Part shown: one piece after another, positions 8,540-22,761 of the stretch | Layout: every line of letters starts with the position of its first letter | Position numbering within the stretch: the stretch's first letter is position 1 | NCBI GenBank assembly: GCA_030268105.1 | Contig: BSDZ01000092.1 | Location: 62,001-126,000 of the forward strand | Length of the DNA stretch: 64,000 nucleotides | DNA from: Volvox africanus | Lineage: Eukaryota > Chlorophyta > Chlorophyceae > Chlamydomonadales > Volvocaceae | Direction of reading: 5' to 3' | Notes under the pieces: generated by a model | The model's input: the letters and a program-made list of their open reading frames with translations, nothing else | What the model was told of the DNA's origin: nothing | Database searches by the model: none | Made by a program: the position numbers and the translations under genes

Positions 8540-11071
8540 ATGATCTCGCTGTTGGTGAAACTGGGCTTCAAGCCTAAGGATCGTGCTTATGAGAGGATCG
8601 ACACAATCTCGGACACCAACAGCACCGCTAACGATAATGACAGCGTTATGAGCAACAGCAGCTGCCTAAATGGCAAAGCTGTAGAGCAGCCTGCAGGTGG
8701 AGTGGTCGTCACTCCTTTGCGTGAACTAATGAAGAAGTTTAGCCGCAAGTGGATTCCGACAGAAAAGGTGAATTCGTGTTGCTGTCTTTCCTGATGTTCA
8801 GTTCTAAGTAAGGCCAACTCCCATCAAGCCTGCCTTTCGTCGTCGTTTATGTTTTCTTCGATTCCGTCTTTTTTCGGTCATTCCGTGACATCCCATCCCT
8901 TCCACCTTTTCTGTCGCAGCCTCTTCAGCGGTTCGGGAAGCTCGAGGGCGAAGAATCCTTGACGTTGCAGGAGCGGTTGTCCGCGCGGCGCCTGCAAATA
9001 GCTGAGAAGGGGACTCTGCTTAAGGTCCTGCTATCCTGGGTGAGTTTGAGCTGATCAGGAGTTTGCTCCAGCAGTGGTGATGGGTGTTGAGATGCCTTGG
9101 GGGTCGCTTGTCTGACAGTCGCTCGATGTGATTGGGCCATGCGCCGACCCGCACCGCTTGCTGACTATCGACCAACGTGTCGACCCCCCGTCTTTTGCGT
9201 GCGCACAACAGAAGGGCGCGCCCGAGAATCTTCACCAGGCCGGAGCCCAACTGGAAGCCCAGCCAGTTCCAGCAGCGCAGCAGGTGGTGGGTCAGACCTG
9301 ACGCCTGAGGGGGTTCCGGGGAGGAGGTCGCCTTTCTCATACCAGTGCGCGGCTTGTGCTGCACTGTGTTGGTTGCAAAGTGCCTGCAGGAAAGCGCTTC
9401 TCAGGGGAGGCGAATGGGGAACATGGTTTCCGAGGGGAGGGGAGACGGACGGAGGGAGTTGCCCGAGGGGTGGGCTCATCATACATGTCGTTATTTTGTC
9501 GTCGTTCAGATGTCGCCGAAACTAATTTGTGTACATGCGCTTGTGTTTGGACGTCCAATACCCCCTCGGAAACACATCAAGATGCTTTCCGTGATGCAGA
9601 TGTTCCATGTCTACGCACGTAAACGGTGCACTAACTGATGAAAAGCTTTTTTGTGTGTCTCGTTCTCTGCCAGCAGGAGCCGCAGCTGGAGAGTGAGGAG
9701 AACAACGTGCAGCAATGCGCGGGTGGCGTGATGGCCCCGTCGGGGTTGGCGGGAGCAGCGGCGGCCATTGAGCTAGCATATCAGCGGTAGGTGCAGTGTA
9801 TAACTAGGTGTACGGCGGAGTGACGTGGTAGTGCGTGGCGGTCTGAGTACGTGGCGGCAAATGCATGAAGGCGTACGTGTTTCGGATGTGCGACTTCCTG
9901 TTTACCCGAAACCCACAATGCTGGGATCTCTTGCTTACACCTGCAACCCCACCCATGCCTTTTCCATACAGGTTGGACGAGACCACCGAAGCTGAGGGCT
10001 TCGAGGGCTTCCAAGTCCAGGTGCGTGGGCAAGAAGTCATCGAAGCAACATAGTCTTATGTATACAAAACCCGACAACTGCTGGATGTTCGCTCTTTTAT
10101 CTGCAGGTGTCAGATTTGATTTCGCAACTCGAGAAGCTGAGGTCGGGGGCCGCCATGATGGAGGCCAGGAAGGGGGGCCTTTCCGGGGCCTCTACAGACC
10201 TGCAGGGCAGCAGCATCACTGCCAAATTTGCCATCATCCCTGCCGCCAGCTGTCCTGCTATGGGCGCCACGAGTCCGCCTTCTGCAGTCGAAGTCGCAGA
10301 TGCTGGTGCCGCTTCCATTTTCATCAACAAGGCTGCGCAGCAACCCCAGGAGTTGTACCAACCCCTGGAGCTCACGCAGCCACCAAAACCGCACCCGAAA
10401 ACCCCAGAGCGGCGTCTGCCCCCTGAGGCACGGAACTGGGGTCTGCAGGACTGCCGGTCCTGGGCGGGGGAGCAGCATTGGTCGTCCTGGGCGGAGGTTG
10501 AGGCGTTTACCAAGACGCTTGAGCCGACCCTAGCAGAAGCCATTCGTGAAGCAAGTAAGTCTGGTGGTGTGCACGTCGCGCTCCATCTCATGCTAGCTAG
10601 GTGCATGGTTGTCATTGAGGGGTTGTCATTGTGTGAGGGGTTGTGAAAAGACACCCCTGAGTCTAGGTCTGCTGACTGGTTTGGCTCCCAAGTATCCTGT
10701 TCTATCTGCTGACTCAGCAGGCAGTGGGCCTTGCCACCTGCTGTCTGCCTGCACATCTAAGCGCAGCCCACCTTACATGAATTGATTTCTGGCACAGAGA
10801 CGTTCGCTCTCCCCCACACACTTTGCCCTCTTTAGGCCTCGAGCACAATCCACTTGTTGCCTTCGGGAAGGAGCAGGCGGCAGCTCCAGCAATTTCCTAT
10901 GTGCAGCTCAAGCTGATGGAGCTTTGTGGCTCCAATCGTTGGGGGACGGCGTCCATCAAGGCCGCCTCGCTTGAGGGGCCCCGCAAGAGGCGCCCTTTCT
11001 TGGCGGCCTTCCTAAGGGCTGCCAAGGGAATCACAGAGCCGTGTGTTCAGCGTGGGGGCATTCGGCTCTGA
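8540..11071 (+). CDS. Unrecognised 452-aa protein, Gln357Glu variant (unit 2)
   Basis: Exons: 8540-8767, 8920-9039, 9119-9283, 9674-9786, 9972-10020, 10107-10554, 10836-11071. The copy is intact. At 10500 a C-to-G change turns CAG into GAG, so residue 357, four residues after the last Trp of the tryptophan cluster, is Glu and not Gln. This is the only amino-acid substitution I found among the copies. The same base change removes a stop on the opposite strand and opens a 219-codon minus-strand ORF, which I regard as incidental. Confidence 0.77.
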
Positions 11072-11513
11072 TCGAGCTGGGGCGGTTTTGCAGGAAGTGC
11101 ACGCACTGATATGTACCTACTACCCTCCTTGCTAGCTAGCCGGATTGCTAGATGGTCATCTCGAGCCATCGATTTTGTTTGCCAAGTCGTGATGCTTAGC
11201 GTTGTTAAACACTGCACCCTTAATCGACGGTGACGTGGTTATTAAGAAAAGAGGGACTCAAGACACCTAGAGCGGAACTAAAGGCTCTGAGGCCTGATGG
11301 TGACCGTGACCATGGCCGTAGTAGCACCAAGGGGCGGTGACTGGCTGAATAGCGCGGCACTTTACATTACGAATGTTAGGGCTCTCGTGAGAGATGTCCG
11401 GTGTGGTGGCTTGCAGGTGGCTGCTGCGGCTTAGGCGTGATGTTAGGCTGGGGTTTGCAGGTTTGGTTAGCTTTCTCATGTACATGTTTGTTTTCGGGCA
11501 CCCCCAGTTTTGT

Positions 11514-12209
11514 ATGTGGTATTCTGTGTTCTTTTTATCGTACCTAAGGCTTCATGCAGTGGAGGGGGAGGGGCTGTGGAGGTTTAAACAGCTGGTGGGC
11601 AGTCGGACTTCATCAAGTGGTATTCATAGTCAGTGAGACTCCCAACTGCACACATGGTATTTGTGCCTAGCATTTAGTCACTTAGCTATGTGATATTCTG
11701 TGTTCTTTTTATCGTACCTAAGGCTTCATGCAGTGGAGGGGGAGGGGCTGTGGAGGTTTAAACAGCTGGTGGGCAGTCGGACTTCATCAAGTGGTATTCA
11801 TAGTCAGTGAGACTCCCAACTGCACACATGGTATTTGTGCCTAGCATTTAGTCACTTAGCTATGTGATATTCTGTGTTCTTTTTATCGTACCTAAGGCTT
11901 CATGCAGTGGAGGGGGAGGGGCTGTGGAGGTTTAAACAGCTGGTGGGCAGTCGGACTTCATCAAGTGGTATTCATAGTCAGTGAGACTCCCAACTGCACA
12001 CATGGTATTTGTGCCTAGCATTTAGTCACTTAGCTATGTGATATTCTGTGTTCTTTTTATCGTACCTAAGGCTTCATGCAGTGGAGGGGGAGGGGCTGTG
12101 GAGGTTTAAACAGCTGGTGGGCAGTCGGACTTCATCAAGTGGTATTCATAGTCAGTGAGACTCCCAACTGCACACATGGTATTTGTGCCTAGCATTTAGT
12201 CACTTAGCT
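11514..12209 (+). repeat. 174-bp minisatellite, 4 copies (unit 2)
   Basis: 696 bp, exactly 4 x 174. The first copy carries the G variant at its sixth base; the others carry A. Confidence 0.98.
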
Positions 12210-13728
12210 GTCATAGACCTGATATAGTTTTAGTTGCATAGTTTCTTATCTGCCATTCATTAGTGGACCCTAACCAATAGGAGCGTGTCAAACGTGTTTG
12301 TTAGTGGATCTGAACCCTAGATGGTTGTCAACTGTTCATCATTGGATTCTATCCGATAGGAGCTTGTGAACCGTGTTTGTTAATGGATCTGATTAATGAG
12401 CTATTTAACATCCTTCTCAAGTGATTAGGCTGGTGTCATAATCTGCCATGACGACATGGCATGTGACCAGTTTATTTACAGGGGACTCTCAACTAGACAT
12501 GCCTGGGACAGCACAAAGGGGGAGGGCATGCGTGCCTCTGTGGGCGTGTGTGTGCATATGCGTGTGTGCGCATGCATGTGCTGCAGGCATGTGCAATACC
12601 ATGGTGTTCGAGCCTCGCAGTTGCTCACGAGTGGACGAGCAAGCAGCAGGCCTCTCCGTGACACCACATGTAAATCGTGCGATGCCTGGATGACCCTTTT
12701 TGAGTGTCTCAGTCTCCCCCTGAAGCAGAACAGAGGGGTGCTTTTTAGGTGTTACACTGTGGGCGACTTGTTCTGAAAACTTGGGAAGAACTGTTTGGAT
12801 TTTACTCCGCATGGAGAGCTGTATCTCCATGCAGCGCTGCACAGCCAAATTGCATTTTACTGCAGCAGGCTCTCACTAAGGTGTATGTATGTTCATACAA
12901 GGGTTCAACAATCGTTGGCATTATGACATTATGGTGCCCCAACTTGGGCGTCCATGCCCATCATGGAGATGGCACCGGAAGGCCTTCGGCGTGCTCCATC
13001 TTTATTAATTTCAGGACACGTGATAGTGTACGGCAAGCTACCGTGGGCCACAGTCCAGTGGTCGCATTATGTAAGGAATTTCAGGACTTTAGATTCCCTA
13101 CTATGGGGAAGACCAGTACTATACAAGGTGATAACCTTGCGCTCTTGGGGCCTCCGAACCGGTATTGGTGAAACACACACTTGTGCGGTGTTGATGTCTT
13201 TGAGCTTACGCGAGCTCAATTGTACCAATTGAAATTACAGTTCAATAGGAGCTCAAGAAATCCTTTGCGATGAACCTACGTAATCTGTTGTTCCAATGTA
13301 CGGCCCGAAGCCACGAACAGCGGACCGATTATGGTAATACGGGGTTCTTATCGCCACACGGAAGCGCCCCTACATTGCCATTCAAATTACTTTGCTTCAG
13401 TGTTACAACCGGATAAAGGAAAGCTGTGAAACCTTCGCCTTTAGACCTGATTATGCTCCGTCGCTCTACATAACCATAGCCCACCCTGTGTGACCCATTA
13501 ACATCCTAACTAGTTATTTTAAAACCATTTTCCATAATTGCTTTCGAATTCCTTAGAGAGACTCCAAAGAACAGGCTTTGGCCTGTCAACACAACCGTTT
13601 GCCTCTAGACAAAACCTTAGTGTCGTTTATTGAGTAATACATCTCAACGATTTGCTTAGCGATAGTGCTTCATTGGACGCTTCGATTACCGGCTCCTTGA
13701 CCACGACCCGGCTGTCCAGGCGTCAGCC

Positions 13729-16260
13729 ATGATCTCGCTGTTGGTGAAACTGGGCTTCAAGCCTAAGGATCGTGCTTATGAGAGGATCGACACAATCTCG
13801 GACACCAACAGCACCGCTAACGATAATGACAGCGTTATGAGCAACAGCAGCTGCCTAAATGGCAAAGCTGTAGAGCAGCCTGCAGGTGGAGTGGTCGTCA
13901 CTCCTTTGCGTGAACTAATGAAGAAGTTTAGCCGCAAGTGGATTCCGACAGAAAAGGTGAATTCGTGTTGCTGTCTTTCCTGATGTTCAGTTCTAAGTAA
14001 GGCCAACTCCCATCAAGCCTGCCTTTCGTCGTCGTTTATGTTTTCTTCGATTCCGTCTTTTTTCGGTCATTCCGTGACATCCCATCCCTTCCACCTTTTC
14101 TGTCGCAGCCTCTTCAGCGGTTCGGGAAGCTCGAGGGCGAAGAATCCTTGACGTTGCAGGAGCGGTTGTCCGCGCGGCGCCTGCAAATAGCTGAGAAGGG
14201 GACTCTGCTTAAGGTCCTGCTATCCTGGGTGAGTTTGAGCTGATCAGGAGTTTGCTCCAGCAGTGGTGATGGGTGTTGAGATGCCTTGGGGGTCGCTTGT
14301 CTGACAGTCGCTCGATGTGATTGGGCCATGCGCCGACCCGCACCGCTTGCTGACTATCGACCAACGTGTCGACCCCCCGTCTTTTGCGTGCGCACAACAG
14401 AAGGGCGCGCCCGAGAATCTTCACCAGGCCGGAGCCCAACTGGAAGCCCAGCCAGTTCCAGCAGCGCAGCAGGTGGTGGGTCAGACCTGACGCCTGAGGG
14501 GGTTCCGGGGAGGAGGTCGCCTTTCTCATACCAGTGCGCGGCTTGTGCTGCACTGTGTTGGTTGCAAAGTGCCTGCAGGAAAGCGCTTCTCAGGGGAGGC
14601 GAATGGGGAACATGGTTTCCGAGGGGAGGGGAGACGGACGGAGGGAGTTGCCCGAGGGGTGGGCTCATCATACATGTCGTTATTTTGTCGTCGTTCAGAT
14701 GTCGCCGAAACTAATTTGTGTACATGCGCTTGTGTTTGGACGTCCAATACCCCCTCGGAAACACATCAAGATGCTTTCCGTGATGCAGATGTTCCATGTC
14801 TACGCACGTAAACGGTGCACTAACTGATGAAAAGCTTTTTTGTGTGTCTCGTTCTCTGCCAGCAGGAGCCGCAGCTGGAGAGTGAGGAGAACAACGTGCA
14901 GCAATGCGCGGGTGGCGTGATGGCCCCGTCGGGGTTGGCGGGAGCAGCGGCGGCCATTGAGCTAGCATATCAGCGGTAGGTGCAGTGTATAACTAGGTGT
15001 ACGGCGGAGTGACGTGGTAGTGCGTGGCGGTCTGAGTACGTGGCGGCAAATGCATGAAGGCGTACGTGTTTCGGATGTGCGACTTCCTGTTTACCCGAAA
15101 CCCACAATGCTGGGATCTCTTGCTTACACCTGCAACCCCACCCATGCCTTTTCCATACAGGTTGGACGAGACCACCGAAGCTGAGGGCTTCGAGGGCTTC
15201 CAAGTCCAGGTGCGTGGGCAAGAAGTCATCGAAGCAACATAGTCTTATGTATACAAAACCCGACAACTGCTGGATGTTCGCTCTTTTATCTGCAGGTGTC
15301 AGATTTGATTTCGCAACTCGAGAAGCTGAGGTCGGGGGCCGCCATGATGGAGGCCAGGAAGGGGGGCCTTTCCGGGGCCTCTACAGACCTGCAGGGCAGC
15401 AGCATCACTGCCAAATTTGCCATCATCCCTGCCGCCAGCTGTCCTGCTATGGGCGCCACGAGTCCGCCTTCTGCAGTCGAAGTCGCAGATGCTGGTGCCG
15501 CTTCCATTTTCATCAACAAGGCTGCGCAGCAACCCCAGGAGTTGTACCAACCCCTGGAGCTCACGCAGCCACCAAAACCGCACCCGAAAACCCCAGAGCG
15601 GCGTCTGCCCCCTGAGGCACGGAACTGGGGTCTGCAGGACTGCCGGTCCTGGGCGGGGGAGCAGCATTGGTCGTCCTGGGCGGAGGTTCAGGCGTTTACC
15701 AAGACGCTTGAGCCGACCCTAGCAGAAGCCATTCGTGAAGCAAGTAAGTCTGGTGGTGTGCACGTCGCGCTCCATCTCATGCTAGCTAGGTGCATGGTTG
15801 TCATTGAGGGGTTGTCATTGTGTGAGGGGTTGTGAAAAGACACCCCTGAGTCTAGGTCTGCTGACTGGTTTGGCTCCCAAGTATCCTGTTCTATCTGCTG
15901 ACTCAGCAGGCAGTGGGCCTTGCCACCTGCTGTCTGCCTGCACATCTAAGCGCAGCCCACCTTACATTAATTGATTTCTGGCACAGAGACGTTCGCTCTC
16001 CCCCACACACTTTGCCCTCTTTAGGCCTCGAGCACAATCCACTTGTTGCCTTCGGGAAGGAGCAGGCGGCAGCTCCAGCAATTTCCTATGTGCAGCTCAA
16101 GCTGATGGAGCTTTGTGGCTCCAATCGTTGGGGGACGGCGTCCATCAAGGCCGCCTCGCTTGAGGGGCCCCGCAAGAGGCGCCCTTTCTTGGCGGCCTTC
16201 CTAAGGGCTGCCAAGGGAATCACAGAGCCGTGTGTTCAGCGTGGGGGCATTCGGCTCTGA
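13729..16260 (+). CDS. Unrecognised 452-aa protein (unit 3)
   Basis: Exons: 13729-13956, 14109-14228, 14308-14472, 14863-14975, 15161-15209, 15296-15743, 16025-16260. The predicted protein is the same as in unit 1. Intron 6 has the T form of the shared variant. Confidence 0.77.
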
Positions 16261-16702
16261 TCGAGCTGGGGCGGTTTTGCAGGAAGTGCACGCACTGATA
16301 TGTACCTACTACCCTCCTTGCTAGCTAGCCGGATTGCTAGATGGTCATCTCGAGCCATCGATTTTGTTTGCCAAGTCGTGATGCTTAGCGTTGTTAAACA
16401 CTGCACCCTTAATCGACGGTGACGTGGTTATTAAGAAAAGAGGGACTCAAGACACCTAGAGCGGAACTAAAGGCTCTGAGGCCTGATGGTGACCGTGACC
16501 ATGGCCGTAGTAGCACCAAGGGGCGGTGACTGGCTGAATAGCGCGGCACTTTACATTACGAATGTTAGGGCTCTCGTGAGAGATGTCCGGTGTGGTGGCT
16601 TGCAGGTGGCTGCTGCGGCTTAGGCGTGATGTTAGGCTGGGGTTTGCAGGTTTGGTTAGCTTTCTCATGTACATGTTTGTTTTCGGGCACCCCCAGTTTT
16701 GT

Positions 16703-17572
16703 ATGTGGTATTCTGTGTTCTTTTTATCGTACCTAAGGCTTCATGCAGTGGAGGGGGAGGGGCTGTGGAGGTTTAAACAGCTGGTGGGCAGTCGGACTTC
16801 ATCAAGTGGTATTCATAGTCAGTGAGACTCCCAACTGCACACATGGTATTTGTGCCTAGCATTTAGTCACTTAGCTATGTGATATTCTGTGTTCTTTTTA
16901 TCGTACCTAAGGCTTCATGCAGTGGAGGGGGAGGGGCTGTGGAGGTTTAAACAGCTGGTGGGCAGTCGGACTTCATCAAGTGGTATTCATAGTCAGTGAG
17001 ACTCCCAACTGCACACATGGTATTTGTGCCTAGCATTTAGTCACTTAGCTATGTGATATTCTGTGTTCTTTTTATCGTACCTAAGGCTTCATGCAGTGGA
17101 GGGGGAGGGGCTGTGGAGGTTTAAACAGCTGGTGGGCAGTCGGACTTCATCAAGTGGTATTCATAGTCAGTGAGACTCCCAACTGCACACATGGTATTTG
17201 TGCCTAGCATTTAGTCACTTAGCTATGTGATATTCTGTGTTCTTTTTATCGTACCTAAGGCTTCATGCAGTGGAGGGGGAGGGGCTGTGGAGGTTTAAAC
17301 AGCTGGTGGGCAGTCGGACTTCATCAAGTGGTATTCATAGTCAGTGAGACTCCCAACTGCACACATGGTATTTGTGCCTAGCATTTAGTCACTTAGCTAT
17401 GTGATATTCTGTGTTCTTTTTATCGTACCTAAGGCTTCATGCAGTGGAGGGGGAGGGGCTGTGGAGGTTTAAACAGCTGGTGGGCAGTCGGACTTCATCA
17501 AGTGGTATTCATAGTCAGTGAGACTCCCAACTGCACACATGGTATTTGTGCCTAGCATTTAGTCACTTAGCT
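16703..17572 (+). repeat. 174-bp minisatellite, 5 copies (unit 3)
   Basis: 870 bp, exactly 5 x 174. This is the only block besides unit 1 that exceeds four copies. Confidence 0.98.
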
Positions 17573-19091
17573 GTCATAGACCTGATATAGTTTTAGTTGC
17601 ATAGTTTCTTATCTGCCATTCATTAGTGGACCCTAACCAATAGGAGCGTGTCAAACGTGTTTGTTAGTGGATCTGAACCCTAGATGGTTGTCAACTGTTC
17701 ATCATTGGATTCTATCCGATAGGAGCTTGTGAACCGTGTTTGTTAATGGATCTGATTAATGAGCTATTTAACATCCTTCTCAAGTGATTAGGCTGGTGTC
17801 ATAATCTGCCATGACGACATGGCATGTGACCAGTTTATTTACAGGGGACTCTCAACTAGACATGCCTGGGACAGCACAAAGGGGGAGGGCATGCGTGCCT
17901 CTGTGGGCGTGTGTGTGCATATGCGTGTGTGCGCATGCATGTGCTGCAGGCATGTGCAATACCATGGTGTTCGAGCCTCGCAGTTGCTCACGAGTGGACG
18001 AGCAAGCAGCAGGCCTCTCCGTGACACCACATGTAAATCGTGCGATGCCTGGATGACCCTTTTTGAGTGTCTCAGTCTCCCCCTGAAGCAGAACAGAGGG
18101 GTGCTTTTTAGGTGTTACACTGTGGGCGACTTGTTCTGAAAACTTGGGAAGAACTGTTTGGATTTTACTCCGCATGGAGAGCTGTATCTCCATGCAGCGC
18201 TGCACAGCCAAATTGCATTTTACTGCAGCAGGCTCTCACTAAGGTGTATGTATGTTCATACAAGGGTTCAACAATCGTTGGCATTATGACATTATGGTGC
18301 CCCAACTTGGGCGTCCATGCCCATCATGGAGATGGCACCGGAAGGCCTTCGGCGTGCTCCATCTTTATTAATTTCAGGACACGTGATAGTGTACGGCAAG
18401 CTACCGTGGGCCACAGTCCAGTGGTCGCATTATGTAAGGAATTTCAGGACTTTAGATTCCCTACTATGGGGAAGACCAGTACTATACAAGGTGATAACCT
18501 TGCGCTCTTGGGGCCTCCGAACCGGTATTGGTGAAACACACACTTGTGCGGTGTTGATGTCTTTGAGCTTACGCGAGCTCAATTGTACCAATTGAAATTA
18601 CAGTTCAATAGGAGCTCAAGAAATCCTTTGCGATGAACCTACGTAATCTGTTGTTCCAATGTACGGCCCGAAGCCACGAACAGCGGACCGATTATGGTAA
18701 TACGGGGTTCTTATCGCCACACGGAAGCGCCCCTACATTGCCATTCAAATTACTTTGCTTCAGTGTTACAACCGGATAAAGGAAAGCTGTGAAACCTTCG
18801 CCTTTAGACCTGATTATGCTCCGTCGCTCTACATAACCATAGCCCACCCTGTGTGACCCATTAACATCCTAACTAGTTATTTTAAAACCATTTTCCATAA
18901 TTGCTTTCGAATTCCTTAGAGAGACTCCAAAGAACAGGCTTTGGCCTGTCAACACAACCGTTTGCCTCTAGACAAAACCTTAGTGTCGTTTATTGAGTAA
19001 TACATCTCAACGATTTGCTTAGCGATAGTGCTTCATTGGACGCTTCGATTACCGGCTCCTTGACCACGACCCGGCTGTCCAGGCGTCAGCC

Positions 19092-21623
19092 ATGATCTCG
19101 CTGTTGGTGAAACTGGGCTTCAAGCCTAAGGATCGTGCTTATGAGAGGATCGACACAATCTCGGACACCAACAGCACCGCTAACGATAATGACAGCGTTA
19201 TGAGCAACAGCAGCTGCCTAAATGGCAAAGCTGTAGAGCAGCCTGCAGGTGGAGTGGTCGTCACTCCTTTGCGTGAACTAATGAAGAAGTTTAGCCGCAA
19301 GTGGATTCCGACAGAAAAGGTGAATTCGTGTTGCTGTCTTTCCTGATGTTCAGTTCTAAGTAAGGCCAACTCCCATCAAGCCTGCCTTTCGTCGTCGTTT
19401 ATGTTTTCTTCGATTCCGTCTTTTTTCGGTCATTCCGTGACATCCCATCCCTTCCACCTTTTCTGTCGCAGCCTCTTCAGCGGTTCGGGAAGCTCGAGGG
19501 CGAAGAATCCTTGACGTTGCAGGAGCGGTTGTCCGCGCGGCGCCTGCAAATAGCTGAGAAGGGGACTCTGCTTAAGGTCCTGCTATCCTGGGTGAGTTTG
19601 AGCTGATCAGGAGTTTGCTCCAGCAGTGGTGATGGGTGTTGAGATGCCTTGGGGGTCGCTTGTCTGACAGTCGCTCGATGTGATTGGGCCATGCGCCGAC
19701 CCGCACCGCTTGCTGACTATCGACCAACGTGTCGACCCCCCGTCTTTTGCGTGCGCACAACAGAAGGGCGCGCCCGAGAATCTTCACCAGGCCGGAGCCC
19801 AACTGGAAGCCCAGCCAGTTCCAGCAGCGCAGCAGGTGGTGGGTCAGACCTGACGCCTGAGGGGGTTCCGGGGAGGAGGTCGCCTTTCTCATACCAGTGC
19901 GCGGCTTGTGCTGCACTGTGTTGGTTGCAAAGTGCCTGCAGGAAAGCGCTTCTCAGGGGAGGCGAATGGGGAACATGGTTTCCGAGGGGAGGGGAGACGG
20001 ACGGAGGGAGTTGCCCGAGGGGTGGGCTCATCATACATGTCGTTATTTTGTCGTCGTTCAGATGTCGCCGAAACTAATTTGTGTACATGCGCTTGTGTTT
20101 GGACGTCCAATACCCCCTCGGAAACACATCAAGATGCTTTCCGTGATGCAGATGTTCCATGTCTACGCACGTAAACGGTGCACTAACTGATGAAAAGCTT
20201 TTTTGTGTGTCTCGTTCTCTGCCAGCAGGAGCCGCAGCTGGAGAGTGAGGAGAACAACGTGCAGCAATGCGCGGGTGGCGTGATGGCCCCGTCGGGGTTG
20301 GCGGGAGCAGCGGCGGCCATTGAGCTAGCATATCAGCGGTAGGTGCAGTGTATAACTAGGTGTACGGCGGAGTGACGTGGTAGTGCGTGGCGGTCTGAGT
20401 ACGTGGCGGCAAATGCATGAAGGCGTACGTGTTTCGGATGTGCGACTTCCTGTTTACCCGAAACCCACAATGCTGGGATCTCTTGCTTACACCTGCAACC
20501 CCACCCATGCCTTTTCCATACAGGTTGGACGAGACCACCGAAGCTGAGGGCTTCGAGGGCTTCCAAGTCCAGGTGCGTGGGCAAGAAGTCATCGAAGCAA
20601 CATAGTCTTATGTATACAAAACCCGACAACTGCTGGATGTTCGCTCTTTTATCTGCAGGTGTCAGATTTGATTTCGCAACTCGAGAAGCTGAGGTCGGGG
20701 GCCGCCATGATGGAGGCCAGGAAGGGGGGCCTTTCCGGGGCCTCTACAGACCTGCAGGGCAGCAGCATCACTGCCAAATTTGCCATCATCCCTGCCGCCA
20801 GCTGTCCTGCTATGGGCGCCACGAGTCCGCCTTCTGCAGTCGAAGTCGCAGATGCTGGTGCCGCTTCCATTTTCATCAACAAGGCTGCGCAGCAACCCCA
20901 GGAGTTGTACCAACCCCTGGAGCTCACGCAGCCACCAAAACCGCACCCGAAAACCCCAGAGCGGCGTCTGCCCCCTGAGGCACGGAACTGGGGTCTGCAG
21001 GACTGCCGGTCCTGGGCGGGGGAGCAGCATTGGTCGTCCTGGGCGGAGGTTCAGGCGTTTACCAAGACGCTTGAGCCGACCCTAGCAGAAGCCATTCGTG
21101 AAGCAAGTAAGTCTGGTGGTGTGCACGTCGCGCTCCATCTCATGCTAGCTAGGTGCATGGTTGTCATTGAGGGGTTGTCATTGTGTGAGGGGTTGTGAAA
21201 AGACACCCCTGAGTCTAGGTCTGCTGACTGGTTTGGCTCCCAAGTATCCTGTTCTATCTGCTGACTCAGCAGGCAGTGGGCCTTGCCACCTGCTGTCTGC
21301 CTGCACATCTAAGCGCAGCCCACCTTACATTAATTGATTTCTGGCACAGAGACGTTCGCTCTCCCCCACACACTTTGCCCTCTTTAGGCCTCGAGCACAA
21401 TCCACTTGTTGCCTTCGGGAAGGAGCAGGCGGCAGCTCCAGCAATTTCCTATGTGCAGCTCAAGCTGATGGAGCTTTGTGGCTCCAATCGTTGGGGGACG
21501 GCGTCCATCAAGGCCGCCTCGCTTGAGGGGCCCCGCAAGAGGCGCCCTTTCTTGGCGGCCTTCCTAAGGGCTGCCAAGGGAATCACAGAGCCGTGTGTTC
21601 AGCGTGGGGGCATTCGGCTCTGA
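19092..21623 (+). CDS. Unrecognised 452-aa protein (unit 4)
   Basis: Exons: 19092-19319, 19472-19591, 19671-19835, 20226-20338, 20524-20572, 20659-21106, 21388-21623. Intact; predicted protein as in unit 1. Confidence 0.77.
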
Positions 21624-22065
21624 TCGAGCTGGGGCGGTTTTGCAGGAAGTGCACGCACTGATATGTACCTACTACCCTCCTTGCTAGCTAGCCGGATTGC
21701 TAGATGGTCATCTCGAGCCATCGATTTTGTTTGCCAAGTCGTGATGCTTAGCGTTGTTAAACACTGCACCCTTAATCGACGGTGACGTGGTTATTAAGAA
21801 AAGAGGGACTCAAGACACCTAGAGCGGAACTAAAGGCTCTGAGGCCTGATGGTGACCGTGACCATGGCCGTAGTAGCACCAAGGGGCGGTGACTGGCTGA
21901 ATAGCGCGGCACTTTACATTACGAATGTTAGGGCTCTCGTGAGAGATGTCCGGTGTGGTGGCTTGCAGGTGGCTGCTGCGGCTTAGGCGTGATGTTAGGC
22001 TGGGGTTTGCAGGTTTGGTTAGCTTTCTCATGTACATGTTTGTTTTCGGGCACCCCCAGTTTTGT

Positions 22066-22761
22066 ATGTGGTATTCTGTGTTCTTTTTATCGTACCTAAG
22101 GCTTCATGCAGTGGAGGGGGAGGGGCTGTGGAGGTTTAAACAGCTGGTGGGCAGTCGGACTTCATCAAGTGGTATTCATAGTCAGTGAGACTCCCAACTG
22201 CACACATGGTATTTGTGCCTAGCATTTAGTCACTTAGCTATGTGATATTCTGTGTTCTTTTTATCGTACCTAAGGCTTCATGCAGTGGAGGGGGAGGGGC
22301 TGTGGAGGTTTAAACAGCTGGTGGGCAGTCGGACTTCATCAAGTGGTATTCATAGTCAGTGAGACTCCCAACTGCACACATGGTATTTGTGCCTAGCATT
22401 TAGTCACTTAGCTATGTGATATTCTGTGTTCTTTTTATCGTACCTAAGGCTTCATGCAGTGGAGGGGGAGGGGCTGTGGAGGTTTAAACAGCTGGTGGGC
22501 AGTCGGACTTCATCAAGTGGTATTCATAGTCAGTGAGACTCCCAACTGCACACATGGTATTTGTGCCTAGCATTTAGTCACTTAGCTATGTGATATTCTG
22601 TGTTCTTTTTATCGTACCTAAGGCTTCATGCAGTGGAGGGGGAGGGGCTGTGGAGGTTTAAACAGCTGGTGGGCAGTCGGACTTCATCAAGTGGTATTCA
22701 TAGTCAGTGAGACTCCCAACTGCACACATGGTATTTGTGCCTAGCATTTAGTCACTTAGCT
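22066..22761 (+). repeat. 174-bp minisatellite, 4 copies (unit 4)
   Basis: Exactly 4 x 174 bp, with the first-copy G variant. Confidence 0.98.

Larger units (their letters stand above)
8148..13336 (+). repeat. Array unit 2 (5189 bp)
   Basis: 5' region 8148-8539, gene 8540-11071, 3' flank 11072-11513, 174-bp repeats 11514-12209, spacer 12210-13336. It carries two single-base differences from unit 1, at 10500 (exon 6) and 10779 (intron 6). Confidence 0.97.
13337..18699 (+). repeat. Array unit 3 (5363 bp)
   Basis: 5' region 13337-13728, gene 13729-16260, 3' flank 16261-16702, 174-bp repeats 16703-17572, spacer 17573-18699. It is one 174-bp copy longer than the standard unit. Confidence 0.97.

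Noticed and set aside
10097..10756. 219-codon minus-strand ORF in unit 2
   Set aside because: It lies antisense to exon 6 and intron 6 and exists only because one base change removes a stop that the other eleven units keep.
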